This document shows, in pieces, positions 40,301-52,600 of a DNA stretch of 64,000 bases. The DNA comes from Paragonimus westermani (Eukaryota > Platyhelminthes > Trematoda > Plagiorchiida > Troglotrematidae). A model generated the notes under the pieces. That model ran no database searches. It had not been told where the DNA came from and saw nothing but the letters and a program-made list of their open reading frames with translations. Numbering within the stretch: position 1 is the stretch's first letter; every line of letters begins with the position of its first letter. The translations under genes were made by a program, and so were the position numbers. The stretch spans positions 191,212 through 255,211 of the forward strand of contig QNGE01000414.1 in NCBI GenBank assembly GCA_008508345.1. The letters run 5' to 3'.

Positions 40301-42342
40301 AAGTTCGTGCCATACACCACTACTAGCTTGTTTTCTCAGGTTTTTTTGGGGGGAAATTCGTTTTGGTTGGTTACTTCCGTTAAGCATCTCCAGCTAACTA
40401 CGATCTTATTGTTACCAAGTCAGAGGACGGTCTTGTTCCAGAGTAATTAATTGTGGGTGTGCAACTTTTTCAAAACGAACTGCTGTCATTAAACACTTAT
40501 GATAAATGTTACCTGGGGAGGTGTCTTATTTGTTTTCCTGAAAATCTCATAACATTTGTTCTTCTGTTGTTCACTATCAGACGCCGTATAATTATCCTCA
40601 TCAGTGCTACGGTTGTTCCATTAAGTCAATCAATTACTTTATGACATTGATTGCGAAACAGCCGCTTTTCAACGCGAAATAATGTCAGGTGCAGTCACCT
40701 GCCTCTTATTTTTAGGCGGACCATTTTCAAAACAAGTCCAGAGTTACTTGAGCAGAAACTGTTTTAACAAATCATTTACAAATAGTGTTAATCTGGAGAA
40801 CGTAGAGAAAATTTCTGAAATGCATTTGTCAAGTGTGTACAAGAAAGACCGCGACTAAACTGTGTAACGGAAATCAAGCAAAACGAGACGCATCAAACAA
40901 AATATAACGATGGAATGTCTTTCAGATCTAACTTGAATCAAACAATTGGAAGCCTCTGAAAAAAACTCGAATATAGTTGTGCAACCGCATACAGTTGACT
41001 AACAGTGACTGATGGAGACCGGTTTGATGTTGAAAACATGTATTTTAATCGTTTTTGTTCAATCTTGTCAGCAGCAACATGAACGGAGAAGTGGTGTTCT
41101 TTCAATAAACAGACGAAATATGGTTCTGTGTGAACGTTCGGTACTATGAGAAATAAATATCTCACGGCGAGTGAAACTGTACTAGAATGAACAGCTATAA
41201 CACACTAGTTTTACACAGGTTTCCAGTGATGAGGACATTTTTGAGCTCACCAAAAATTATTGAAACAAACTAACCTGCTACTCACTTGCTTGAAGGGCTC
41301 CTCTTAGCAGTAATTAATCAGTTCGTCACATAGACAAGCAATAGGAATCAACTCATAATCACTGTGATAAAAACCAAGGGTTTGAAATCAATGTGGTTAA
41401 CAGTTTTATAGTGTCAGCCAATCGGCACGGATAAAAGCGCAAAAATGCCCATTTGTGCAAACATGTTATTACTAATCAAAACGTTATATTTTTAAGCAGA
41501 ACGTTGATGTAAAACCAAACTTCCTGGAAGGTATGCACTGTGGTTTTAGACGCAAGTTCCGAAATAAAAGAATCTCAAAAAACAAGTGAGAACTCTAGGC
41601 ACTTGCAGATTTTCATCTGCCTGTATATGTAGTTGAATTGTATACACAAATTTTGACCGAAAATATGTGCTTTTTTCACGTCTATTGTAATTGTGTTGAA
41701 CAGTTCACGTCCATAAGCCTCCAAAACTTTGAGCAAAGCATTGAAATAGTATCAAATTTAACTAAGCAAAATAACTGTAGGTGAAAAATTGACATTTTTG
41801 GGTTCTGTAGATCTATAAGCTCTTGTCTTCTTCCATTCAGAGAATGTAACGCAATGATGTGCAGTTCTGAAAATGTCTTTACAAAGTTGCCGTGGTTTTT
41901 CACCCTTTATAAGCGCTTTCCGAAAACAATGTTAAGATAACAGTCGAAACTCTGTCTGGGCGTCACAGCTGATGCGAGCACGAAAGCCGAAGGCACCAGA
42001 TGGCAAACCGACATCAGCTGACAATCCCATAAGCAAAAATTCGGTTACGTGAGCACTGCCCTGTTACCACAATTACCGTTTGTGATTCTGATGAAACAAC
42101 CCAATACTCACTAGCGATAAGAACAGTTAAGATGTCGCAGCGATATCCTCAACTATCTAAAGTGATAAAATTTGCCCGGACAGAGAATGCAGTGGTCGCA
42201 CTAAAAAACTTATAAATATTTCCCGGTCACTGGTAACGGGCTAAGAGATAAAAACTGATCAGTTCATTTCAGTAAAAAAAACATCACATACGTTTATTAG
42301 TAACGTAAAAACTGACTTTTCATCATTTGAAAATAATTACAG
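37341..42342. other. mostly non-coding
   Basis: No gene or element is recognised. One exon-like segment at about 40256-40338 follows a good acceptor (cattttatcattttcag) and reads SAVCTWGDAVKSVRAKF on the plus strand, without a strong donor. Frames are otherwise short. Confidence 0.35.
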
Positions 42343-42474
42343 GTCATCTTGTTTGAGCTGATCGCGGGCAAAACGGTCCAGCTTTCCATGATTCAGCTAA
42401 TTGGTGATAAGGGAAATTTCGTTACATTCATTGGGAAATCACTGCTCAGACACCGTTGTGAAAGTGAAGCGTAA
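42343..42474 (+). CDS. possible terminal exon, unknown protein
   Basis: After an AG at 42341-42342 the frame is open for 43 codons to TAA (42472-42474) and reads VILFELIAGKTVQLSMIQL, then IGDKGNFVTFIGKSLL. The upstream tract (cttttcatcatttgaaaataattac) is only partly pyrimidine-rich. A donor-like G|GTGATAAG inside could end it earlier. No domain is recognised. Confidence 0.2.
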   Translation, partial: VILFELIAGKTVQLSMIQLIGDKGNFVTFIGKSLLRHRCESEA

Positions 42475-45400
42475 AGCAGTATACGGTCTGCTTTCGGCCA
42501 CTCACCAGTAGCCCAGTCATCTAATTTATATCTTAAGAGTAACTGAGGGAGCAAAATCGAATGCAACTTGCCACACGGCTGCAACAAGCAGTTTTGAAAA
42601 AAGTTGACAGGGGTCAGAATTTTCCACCGCGTCCTCCGTTCAACTACTGCTTCATTACTCTTCAACTGAAGAAATTTCCGTTTTCAGTACTGTAGTTCTT
42701 GCCCCCTCCTCATTTTAAAGTTCAAGCAAATCATCCGCTACGAGCGTTCTCTTTAATTTAGTCGGTCCAACTGAAATCATACCGTCAATATATAGGTTCA
42801 CAATTGGGTATGTCAGGTTAGGCATATAATCTCTCGTCTGTTGAGCAGGGTAATATTCACCTCCTTCACAGTTGTAACTACCTGGGCTAAGTCATCTGCA
42901 CAGCGTTTCAATTCCACGTTCAGAAAGGCTATTCAGCATATCTCTCAGCCTTAAGTATAAATTTAAAAATTGAATCGTGTTGTACAGCACAATGACGGTA
43001 AGACATGTTTTCCAAAGTTTATGTTGACATTTTGTCAATCACTCTGACCGAAGCCGTTATGTCAGCGGTTTGATGATGCTCAAGTTAAATTTGACTCTTC
43101 ACCGAATAATCTTCTTTCTGGTGAATTCGGCCCTCCATAAAGTCGAAAATGTTTTTATTCAAATTCCAGAGTACTTAAATATGCCATTGCGCAAATAACC
43201 TTACACTAGCTATTTTACTTCCGAACGCTTTTGTCAAACAACTGGACACGGGAATATGTGGGTTCACAACATTTCTCGTACCTTGTAACATTAAAACATG
43301 AAACAGCTCAAAGTCTGACGTTGAGTGAGTGGTATGCTTTCGGAAAATATTGCTCGCGTGTGTCCCCAGCCATTAATCCTCTGGGAACATTGTATTATCT
43401 GTGACCGACTAGGCGAAATTAATGTGTCTGGATGACGAACATAACATGGTTGTATGGAAAGACTTACCCAGCTTTTAGTATTGATCAGACAAGTTAACTA
43501 CTGAACTATGAAGACTGGTATAGTTCACTACTCATTCAACTCATTAAAAATATTGTGTCTTCACTAGTGATATCTTCATTGTGATGTCGAAATAAGGCGA
43601 CTATGAACAAGAGTTTAGCTTGACCCTGAATTACGCTTTTGTTTCACTAGTGAGTAAGCAGTTGGCTGTTAGGCTGGTGTCCTATAGAAAAGTTCAAAGT
43701 ATATAATGCCTACATACTTATAAGTATTCAAGCATAACCGCCAATAATTTTCCAGCTGAAGAATAGACTCATAAGTAATTAATTATGGTTGCGTATTCGG
43801 ATATGCTTAAAAGTATGGAGCATATTTATGTCAGATACTTCCCACTTTCAGGACACTCTGTAGCAGTTAAATAAATAACTGCGACCAGACGAAAGATACG
43901 ATTGCTCAAAAATGTGCACGCATTATTTTTATAAGTTATTTAATGCAAAACTTAATCCATTAAAACTTTTATTTAGCTTTCATTTGTGTTCATCCAGTAA
44001 AATCTACTTTAGAAACACATAAAAACTTGTCTTTCGTATGGTTATCAAGAAGATCACCGAAAATGAACCTGAAATACACGTAGGTTATGTCGAAATGTTA
44101 CGATTAGTTTACAAGTGTACCTACGTTTAATCAGCAAACTAGGATGTATACGTTGACCAGTGGATTCTGACCAGCAACGACTGCATTTTGGTCACGTGCT
44201 GCTAGTTATTGAGTTTTCCTTGGCGATTTTCAACTTGCATTTCCACGGCTGACAGGGATTTAGCTACTTGCTTTTGCGTAATATAAACTCTGATATTCCA
44301 ATTCTGTAGGACCGAGCCTCACTGAATTCCGGTTGTCACGAGGTCTTATCATTAGACATTTTGACACATTCTTGTCCTACAACTTGTCTACTTCCTCCCA
44401 CATTCTCTTCTCAGCGGCCGACTCTACGCATAATTTGCTTTCCCAGTGTTTGGATTGTAACGTTCTTCTGTAGTGATGTTTTAAATGTGGTTATCATGCG
44501 ATTTACAGCCTCGGTTGAGGTCTATTCCGAGATTCCAACGTGAAAATGTTTGAAGTGATCTCGTACATTGTCTCTGTCTTTATTTGAACCTTGACTACAA
44601 AATCGGCAGCAGGTGTGAAACAGCTCATGGACAACACTGCTGCATCGGGCTTGTACAAGAATAAACGTTACTGACAATCATTGTCGTAAGCAAAGCGAGT
44701 TAAGTGCTTGTTTTAAAAGTGGGCCGGCCTTGAAGTGCGTAAAAATGCAAAGCCTGGAATTAACCATAGAGCATAATTGACCCAAGAATAAATTTCTGTA
44801 ACGATCGTTTTCAAGCTTATGAGAAGATTTGTGAAAAAATGGCACAGGAAGTGAAACAATGGCAGAGATTGTTCCCTTCATTCGGCAGTTTGTTGTAGTT
44901 CATGTGATCTTTATAACTCTGACTGTGATCACAAAGTTAACAATTTCTGCTGCAGTCAGAATACAAGTCTCGGAATCGGTGAACCTCGTCCCTTGAGCAT
45001 GACCCACTCAGCTTATTAGCACGCACAGTTAAATTTTGAGTTGCTGAAGTGATACGAGAGAAGTTACTCAAATCAGACAAGTAGATATACTAATGACCGC
45101 CAACATGTGATTAACAAATGCACTATACCAGGGAACAAATATTCACTTCAACAAACTGTTATTTAGCCACTGCCTCGTGATCTAGTACTTGAAGGCTCTA
45201 ACTTCGAAATATCACTTGCTGAAACCAGTGTTTGATTAGCTAGTCCAACCAGTGTTCCAGGCCACATACAACCAAGTTAATCCAACCGAGAGTTTATTTC
45301 AGTTTCCATTGATCATCGTGTAATACAAGAGGAATCGCCCATTATTCTTCTTCCAGCAGAATAGAAAGTTGAGTAATCGTTATGCTGTTCTCTTCTCCGT

Positions 45401-47313
45401 AGTCTTTTAAGGCCTACTTATTAAGCCGTCCAGGTTTTCCACTTGCAATTAATCCTGTAGGACAGGTAGCCACCATCAGTGTTCATGTTACAAAAGATAT
45501 CTCCCTCTCTCTATCACCAAAATAAGCACTTGAGTTCCTCTACCCTTTCATTTACTTGTCAAGCCATGGATATCACACATTGTAGATACTTTTACTATCT
45601 ACGCTGAAAAACAAGATAACTAAGAGGGTAGATTCTGAACATGTCAGAAGTTTCTATTTGCAACATTTCTGTAATTGTAAGACGAGATTTAAGATTGGGA
45701 CCATGAGTCTCAGAACCTACAATTTTAGTTATATTTTCACTGTATATTTAATGCGGCCCCAGGGTGGTGTCAAAGAACATGGTTATTATTACTAGTTCTT
45801 AACTGCGCAAGACTGGCCGTGCTAAAAACTACATGTACCTTACCAAATAGTTACGCATAATCCGGTTAGTATGCCCTTCCAAATTCTCTGGAAACTATCC
45901 TCTCCCAAATATCCAATCTTCGTGTCTGTCTATGCTGTTACAGACTACAACAACAGAAGCGTTATGAATGGGCTCCACAATGATTCTCCACCCACTTATA
46001 GTTAAAGATTAGCTCGGAGTCAATTATATTGTCCGGAGAGGCGAATGGTAAAGGTAACCATGGTTTGGAGCTGCTCAGGCTAGTAGGTTTGGGTTATAAC
46101 AGTATAACTCTGTGATAGACAGTTCTTATCTCAGCAACGAGTAAAGATCCATATCTAGAAAAAGCTTTTCAGAATTCCCTATTTCACTGGAACAAATTCC
46201 CGAATTCTGAGCACCAGCTCATCCACCATTGATTCATTTCACAGTTTAGACCGAATTCAACAACTTCTGACGAACAACTGGCCGGATCTTTTTCCTGGTG
46301 GGCTTGCCAAACGGGTTAAAAATACGAACTAACTCAGCACGTCCCGTGACTTTCAACTTCTGCCTGACCCAGGTTTTGGAAATTTGAAGAAACAGTTTTT
46401 GCTGCACTATTGATTAATAAATGAAGTAAGCAATGAAGCTTGGAGGTATCATTCAAACAAAGTAAACCATAGCAGCCACATCCAATTCCGTAGCTTGTGT
46501 AATAAGTTACGAGAGTGCATTTGATGTCACTTTCAGATAGAGGTTAATCGAACAAGGATGAAATCTTGGTGTATTTGTTGAAGTGGCTGCATATGTTGAG
46601 TATGTGATAACGGCTGTGTCCTAAAAAAATTGGCAGCCACGATCCCTATCTTCACTTATCTCTCGTTTGTTAACCAATCTCTTTCTTGCATTCAAAATGC
46701 TATTGATGATACTTGCATGTCAATCATACAAAAACCGGGTCGGCTGTTCGAGTTGCGCATGGAAAATTTTTCTTACGACAAACGTCAGTTTCAACATATC
46801 ACTAAGACTGAAAGCTGCTTACTTGTCAAAACTCGTTCCCGTGCAGAAAATTGAACTTTGCTTCTAATTAATGGCTTGGTTTAGCCTACATTTCATCGCA
46901 ACACCACCAGGTGCCTTGTTGTACATGACTGCGTTTATGGAATATCGCTTATCTTAGACTCTATAAGTTTGGTGGGCAAACTATCAAGGTTTGTTATTAT
47001 TCTCCTGCCTTTTATCGTCAAATATTCTACCACGCCACATCAACTTATTGATAAAAAAATTTGTCGTTGCGACTGTCTATTCTGGATTGCAATCAGTAAT
47101 TTAGCCGGCTAGGAGTTTATTGGGTGATTGCTGAGTTACAGACTTGACTATTCAATAACCAATATATTGATAAATGTTGCAGATAAATTAGGCTTAGCAG
47201 GACCGGTACAAATAGTGGTCGCCCTACTGTGATATATCAGTGTATGCCAGTCATGTCCCGTAGTAGAGGTAGTGCTCGTAACTGCTAGCCAAATTGCCTA
47301 TTTTTTTTCTCAG
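42475..47313. other. non-coding stretch
   Basis: All frames are broken by stops, with nothing above 74 codons. No repeats, tRNA boxes or reverse-transcriptase motifs were seen on either strand. Confidence 0.4.
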
Positions 47314-47389
47314 ACCTGACAAAACCAAAAAGACGCATCATATTATTCTGCCGTCGCGTAAACAGGGCAGTGACATTCTAGTTGTCTGA
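47314..47389 (+). CDS. possible short terminal exon, unknown
   Basis: One of the strongest acceptor tracts in the window (cctattttttttctcag, ending at 47313) leads into a 24-codon frame: PDKTKKTHHIILPSRKQG, then SDILVV and TGA (47387-47389). The hydrophobic C-terminus resembles PDZ-binding ends, but that is only suggestive. Upstream exons were not identified. Confidence 0.25.
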
Positions 47390-48665
47390 TCATTTACCTA
47401 CTTAGAGTAGGCTCAAGGCAGAATACTTCTCAGGGATTGTCTCAAACAGTGCGTTAAGTAGTGATAAATCTTGGGATGAAGTTTGTCATTTAAAGAAGTA
47501 ACCATGTAAACCAAGCATGCTAGGAAGGTTAACATTAGGCAATGCAATGAAATCAGATAAATTACTGACTTATTACTGTGTACAAAACGTTGTATTAGAA
47601 ATGTTAGGACTGAAAGGAACGGTGTTCAGATGTGAAAATACAAGATTAGGAAAGTTCTCACCAACGCTGTCCAGTAATTCCGCCAAGGGTGGTCTTCTTT
47701 CATGTCTGAAGATCGCATTGATTAGAATTTATCCTGTGTGAACATAATCCGCTGCCGTGACTTGTTGTCTCTGAAGGATGATAGCAACAATTATGTGGTG
47801 ATCTATGGAGCGTAAAGGTGACACTCACCATATGGTATCAGCTGGTAAGCCACGGGAAGTGCACGGGGCCGGTTAATAAGTTCGCAGGTACAGGGATACG
47901 TTTACTATAGCTCTGAAAATGAAAGATTATAACACAAAATGCGCACAATAAGCCGGTCTTCAACCGTGCAGTGTCTAAAAGTTCAACAACATTGAAAAAA
48001 GTGCGCATCAGATTTTTTTCCCATTTGTCACCTCTATGAATAACAGTGCGTTGGAAACGTATCTGTCTTTCCAGAGAATGCCCATGTCTGTGGACTTTTT
48101 GTAAAAGCAGCAGACAGTGTTTGGATACGATGATTCCTTTACGGTGTTTAAAAAGTGGAAAAACAGCGAAAATTCGCGTGATTCCTACAAGGATTTGTTG
48201 TCCGTTTATTTTATGGGCCACATCGGAAATGATAGGGGCGTCAGACAGCGAAGTGATCTGAAAATAATGCTCATTGGCAACCTGGACATGGCATGCTGAG
48301 GTAAATCTGCTGTCAGGAATTAACAGATAGGTACTGCACCGACCGAAATTCTCGAGAAATGTGGAGTGACACTCTGCTCGTAAGAATGTAATCAGAGTGA
48401 CGGAGATATTCGCAGTTAAACTGGCAATAGTCAGGTTAAATTTCTAGCTATTTACTGGATTGACATATAATTTATCTAGGCAAATGGGAAGCGACCACAT
48501 TACGTAAGTGGTGAATTATTAAAACGCACATAAAGAGATTGCTTCATTTTAATGCACAGAAATTAAACAGCCCGTCTGACTGACGATTTGCAGAACCAAA
48601 AATATGTTGGTCGTATTTAAAGCTGTTATCAGCTGAACAGAATTTACGTTTTCACTACCTTATAG

Positions 48666-48875
48666 AACAGATCAAGACCTCAGAGGAAAATGGGTAAATT
48701 CCTGTTTCTTGCTAATGAATTAACGCTAACGGCGTTAACCGAAAATGAAGATGATCTCGTTAGGGACGTGTCTAACATTCGTCCCACTAGAGCTAGCAGA
48801 AAAGCCCAACCTGTCGTTCTGAGCCTTAATGCTTCAACGAAATTGAACAGTCACGTTTGGACAAACTTATTCTGA
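48666..48875 (+). CDS. possible exon, unknown protein
   Basis: A pyrimidine-rich acceptor (acgttttcactaccttatag, ending 48665) is followed by an open frame without interruption to TGA. It begins NRSRPQRKMGKFLF and continues LTLTALTENEDDLVRDV, then RASRKAQPVVLSLNAS. The start is ambiguous: it could be a spliced exon from 48666 or a frame from the ATG at 48690. A donor-like G|GTAAAT at 48693 would instead leave a 28-base exon. The run LANELTLTALTENEDDL has a faint likeness to LINE RT motif C (FADD plus helix), but no other LINE motif surrounds it. Confidence 0.25.
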   Translation, partial: NRSRPQRKMGKFLFLANELTLTALTENEDDLVRDVSNIRPTRASRKAQPVVLSLNASTKLNSHVWTNLF

Positions 48876-49554
48876 ATGTTTTATGGTCAAGACGAGTGTC
48901 TGTGTCCGGCAAACTGTGTAACGCCTAGTTGGGTTTTGAGCACAATCGCTGAGTTGTTAGGGGAGCGTCAGTAATTTCCAGGCAATCAGTCTTGTATTCT
49001 AACGAAAACAACTTAAGTACCTTGCGAAAAGCGGAGGGTCAGAAAATAATGATAGTTTCGTCAGACAGAAGTCCAAAGCACCACTGATATCGCTTACGGA
49101 TCATGTCATTTCAGCCTGAAACATTTACCCAATATTTTTGACACTCAAAATTGAGTGCATTCCTTGTCATCGCAAGTAGGAGAAATTTCGACAAGTCTGA
49201 GTGAAAGCGATACAGTTTACCTTCAGAGAATTTGTACCATCTATGCAACCTGAGTTGTACAGACCATAACGGAACATTTTCAGCCTGCTGGGTAAATGGG
49301 AAAGAAAGTCTGAGAAGATAAACAATGGCTTGTAGCCCCAAATGCTGCTTTTTGTTCCCGATTTTGAATCTCACTCTGAGCATTTCATCAGAGGGATTTG
49401 CTTTCATTTTTTGTTCATGGATGGGTTTAGCCGCATGTCACCGATGAAATCCGTATTCTGTGTCTATACAGAGTTCAAACGCTCGATTGAGCTGTGTACT
49501 CATTTGTTGCATCAAAAATGCGATTCGCAGTTGTTCAGCCGTATGTTCGGAGCA

Positions 49555-49632
49555 ACGGCTGAGGTATCGAACCTCACATCCTCCTACCGGGTTGGAAGTC
49601 AGTGGCCTAATACAGCATATTTAATTCTTCAG
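49555..49632 (-). repeat. tRNA-Gly-like SINE head
   Basis: On the minus strand TGAGGTTCGATACCTCA (around 49561-49576) is a T-arm with B box and closing stem. CTGACTTCCAACC upstream of it (49590-49602) carries the CTTCCAA anticodon loop of tRNA-Gly(UCC). A degenerate D-arm (TGCTGTATTAGG) precedes that at 49608-49619. The order and spacing fit a tRNA, but the D-arm and acceptor stem are decayed, so this is more likely a SINE derived from tRNA-Gly than a gene. Confidence 0.5.
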
Positions 49633-52600
49633 CACGAGTAACAGAACAAGCTAGTGACCATCGGGTTAAAAAAAATAGACAGACAAAGTCTAGGTTGGTC
49701 CTACCATTGGAATGCGTTCCAGTGAATAGACATTAGAGCAAATCTATACTCTAGTCAAGGTTACAATTTTATACTGTCCATTGTCTTACGAAATCTTTTG
49801 CATTTGACTCAACTGCGGTGTGTTTATCTGCATTTGTTTGGTCCATAAACAATACATCACCTCCTTTTCTTTGTGCTAGGACTCCAATCTGTATTGGTGC
49901 AAGCGCTTAGTTCTAGAAGCCACGACATGCGCATTGGACGCACATATGTAACAGCACTTCTCACAATCACCTCTAGACTAGAATCGACCGTTTCGGCTGG
50001 TCTGGTGCATGCGCGAGAGAAACATTCACACACATTCTATTCGCATTAGCTGTAGGTACCGAAGTTCTTTGGATAAGTTTTCCTAATAGTCGGTTCAGTA
50101 AATGGTTGTCTTAATTGTCGTCAAGTTCATGAACCCGTTGTGCGTAGTGTTCAGGACTATCATATAACGCCAGCTAAGAGGTTTTCTTCTGAGTAATAGC
50201 CAGTCATTCGCCGCACATCATCTCAACTCCAAGTAATTTATTTATGACAGCAACGCTTTTGTGTGGTTAGCATACGGGACACTAAGAAATGGTCACTTCT
50301 GACGGTAGAACTAATAGGTGCATTGTGTGTTCAAAAGCTGATGTAATAAATCTGTCATGTTATTAAGAATACTGAACTTACCATAATCATAATTCTCTTG
50401 GGGTTTTCTACATATAGACTTTCTCTATACAGTTCTGTTTTGTGCAGATTGAAGCAGTTACAAGTGATTTGACGAGCCCGTCACCGTATTTTATCCAGCC
50501 TGTTCACAAGGCCTAGATGATTCAGCATCACAGGTAGACCGAACTTGATTCTACAGTTTGAGAATACAGATGACATGTACCGCACGAAAAGAAAGAATAC
50601 AATAACTGTTACAAGACACTCATCGTTTATGACATTAGCTCAGATTTGTACTACAAGAATGTTTACTCCAGACAGCTACTCCACACTTACCTGTCTGCAA
50701 CTGGTTCGTTTTTCAGCCGCCTTGCTGAAGTGATGTGTCATATGTTAAAACGGATACTGCTGGAAACAATAGGGGTGTCTTCTACGTATACGTAACACGG
50801 AAAATCTGTTTTTTTTTAATCTTCCTAGTTTACGAAGATTGTGTGGATTTTCCATCTGAGTCGGTGATGTCACCAATGATTTAAAAAGATAGGCATAAAC
50901 ATGTGTTAGTCCCTTTTCTCTTGACTCTGTCTGAAAGTTCATTTTCTTTTTAAGATTGTATGGCTCAAACTAGTTTTTTTGCAGCGTTTGGTTTAAGCAG
51001 CCTATAAGGAAGCTTTGCGTTCTGCATGTGAGTGACCGTCACTCTCTGTGACACTTGTTCACGTCAAACAAGGTTGTCAGACGAGGGTTGGTTGACCTAT
51101 TCATGTTCAAGAACACCATTCAATCTCATCAGTCTTTGAATTCTTATTTCTAATTCTTCAGGTTGTTAACAAGGTTGTTGTCGGCAAACTAGTTCACTGA
51201 CTTCCTGAAAAGAGGTTTGACAGTAGATTCCAAACGTACTACTACAACTCTCATTATTTGAGGCATGATCTTCATGTTTGAAAAATTTAACTTCCAAAGT
51301 AGAGAATGCTTATTTCACACCGAATTCCCTTCTTGCAAAACGTTTTCTGCATAGGGCTTATATTTGCCACCCAGATTTGCTACTGTATTGAATCACGTGT
51401 GCAGAGCTGTCTGCTTGCTAACTGTTGCATCAGTGTGTACCTAAGGTGGCTGAATGGTTGCCATGGGAATCTCGGGATTTCCTGAAGCCGGCTGCAGCCG
51501 ATTCACGTGACGCTAAGGCTGTTCCTCGTGCGTCCATCAAACGGTTTAGCATCGCACATTTAAATCTCAGAACCAGGTGAACCCGGGCACAAGGGCAAGG
51601 GTCGGCTAATTAATTTCACGAAAATTGATTTCCCCGATTAGTGTTAATAAGAGGGAACAAACACTGAGATTTTCTATTCTTTGTCAAACAGTTCACTTTC
51701 TCGTTTTTCCTAATCGTGAATGAGTCTAACGGAAACGAGCATGGCACATGAGCGTGTCGATTTAAGAGTGGTGCACAACGGTTTCATTCCATTTGAGATT
51801 TGTATAATCCAGAATGAACGGAGAGCCCGATAATTTTGTGTTGCGTATTTAATGTTGGAAGTTGGAACGGCACAGTGTACAGGTAGATTATACTCAGATA
51901 TGTAGCCCTAATCGCTATAGTAAATGCTGCATGGTCAATCTGATGAGAATACCAAGTACACAGAATAAACGGTGTGTACGAATATGACTTTGCGTGAACG
52001 AACCGAGCTAAAGAACAGTTATACATTTTTTTAACATGGGAATGTTACATGTTTGTGGATACAAAAGTCAAAGCAGAAGTGGCTGCGGGCGAGTAGTAAA
52101 TCATGTGATAAAGTGAATTTCCTGGTATTTTTCGTATCTTAATTTCGCCATTTCAGCTACCTCAGTTAAGTTGTTAGCATTTTTATTTCCAAAAAATACG
52201 TTCGGTTGTTTGGCTACTTCATGGCTGGTCTGGTCTGCACTTTTGAGCCGTTTGGTGTAATTGCAATCTGAGCTGTGGAAGTCTATATCAAATAATCCCA
52301 GGTCTCTCTACGTGTTTAGAATGTTTATATCATTTTGTTCATCTAAACGTCTGTTTACCTCTCGAGTTATGCTGCATACACCTCCACTTATCGAATTAAC
52401 AAAACTTTAGCCCTGTCTGAACCATTCGAAGTGGACTTCTTCCTTCTTGAATATTCAGCTCCCCTGTTTCCGAAATATCAAACAGAATACGCAAATCTTA
52501 AACCTCAAAAATGACGTTACTCGTTACATCTGAGAATAACGTACCATAAACTAGAGATGATATTGAAAAATGGATAGTTAACCACCTTTACGAAAATATC

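Noticed and set aside
41962..42022. Inverted pair gtcacagctgatg / catcagctgac
   Set aside because: Arms differ by a two-base insertion and there is nothing else around; a chance hairpin is sufficient.
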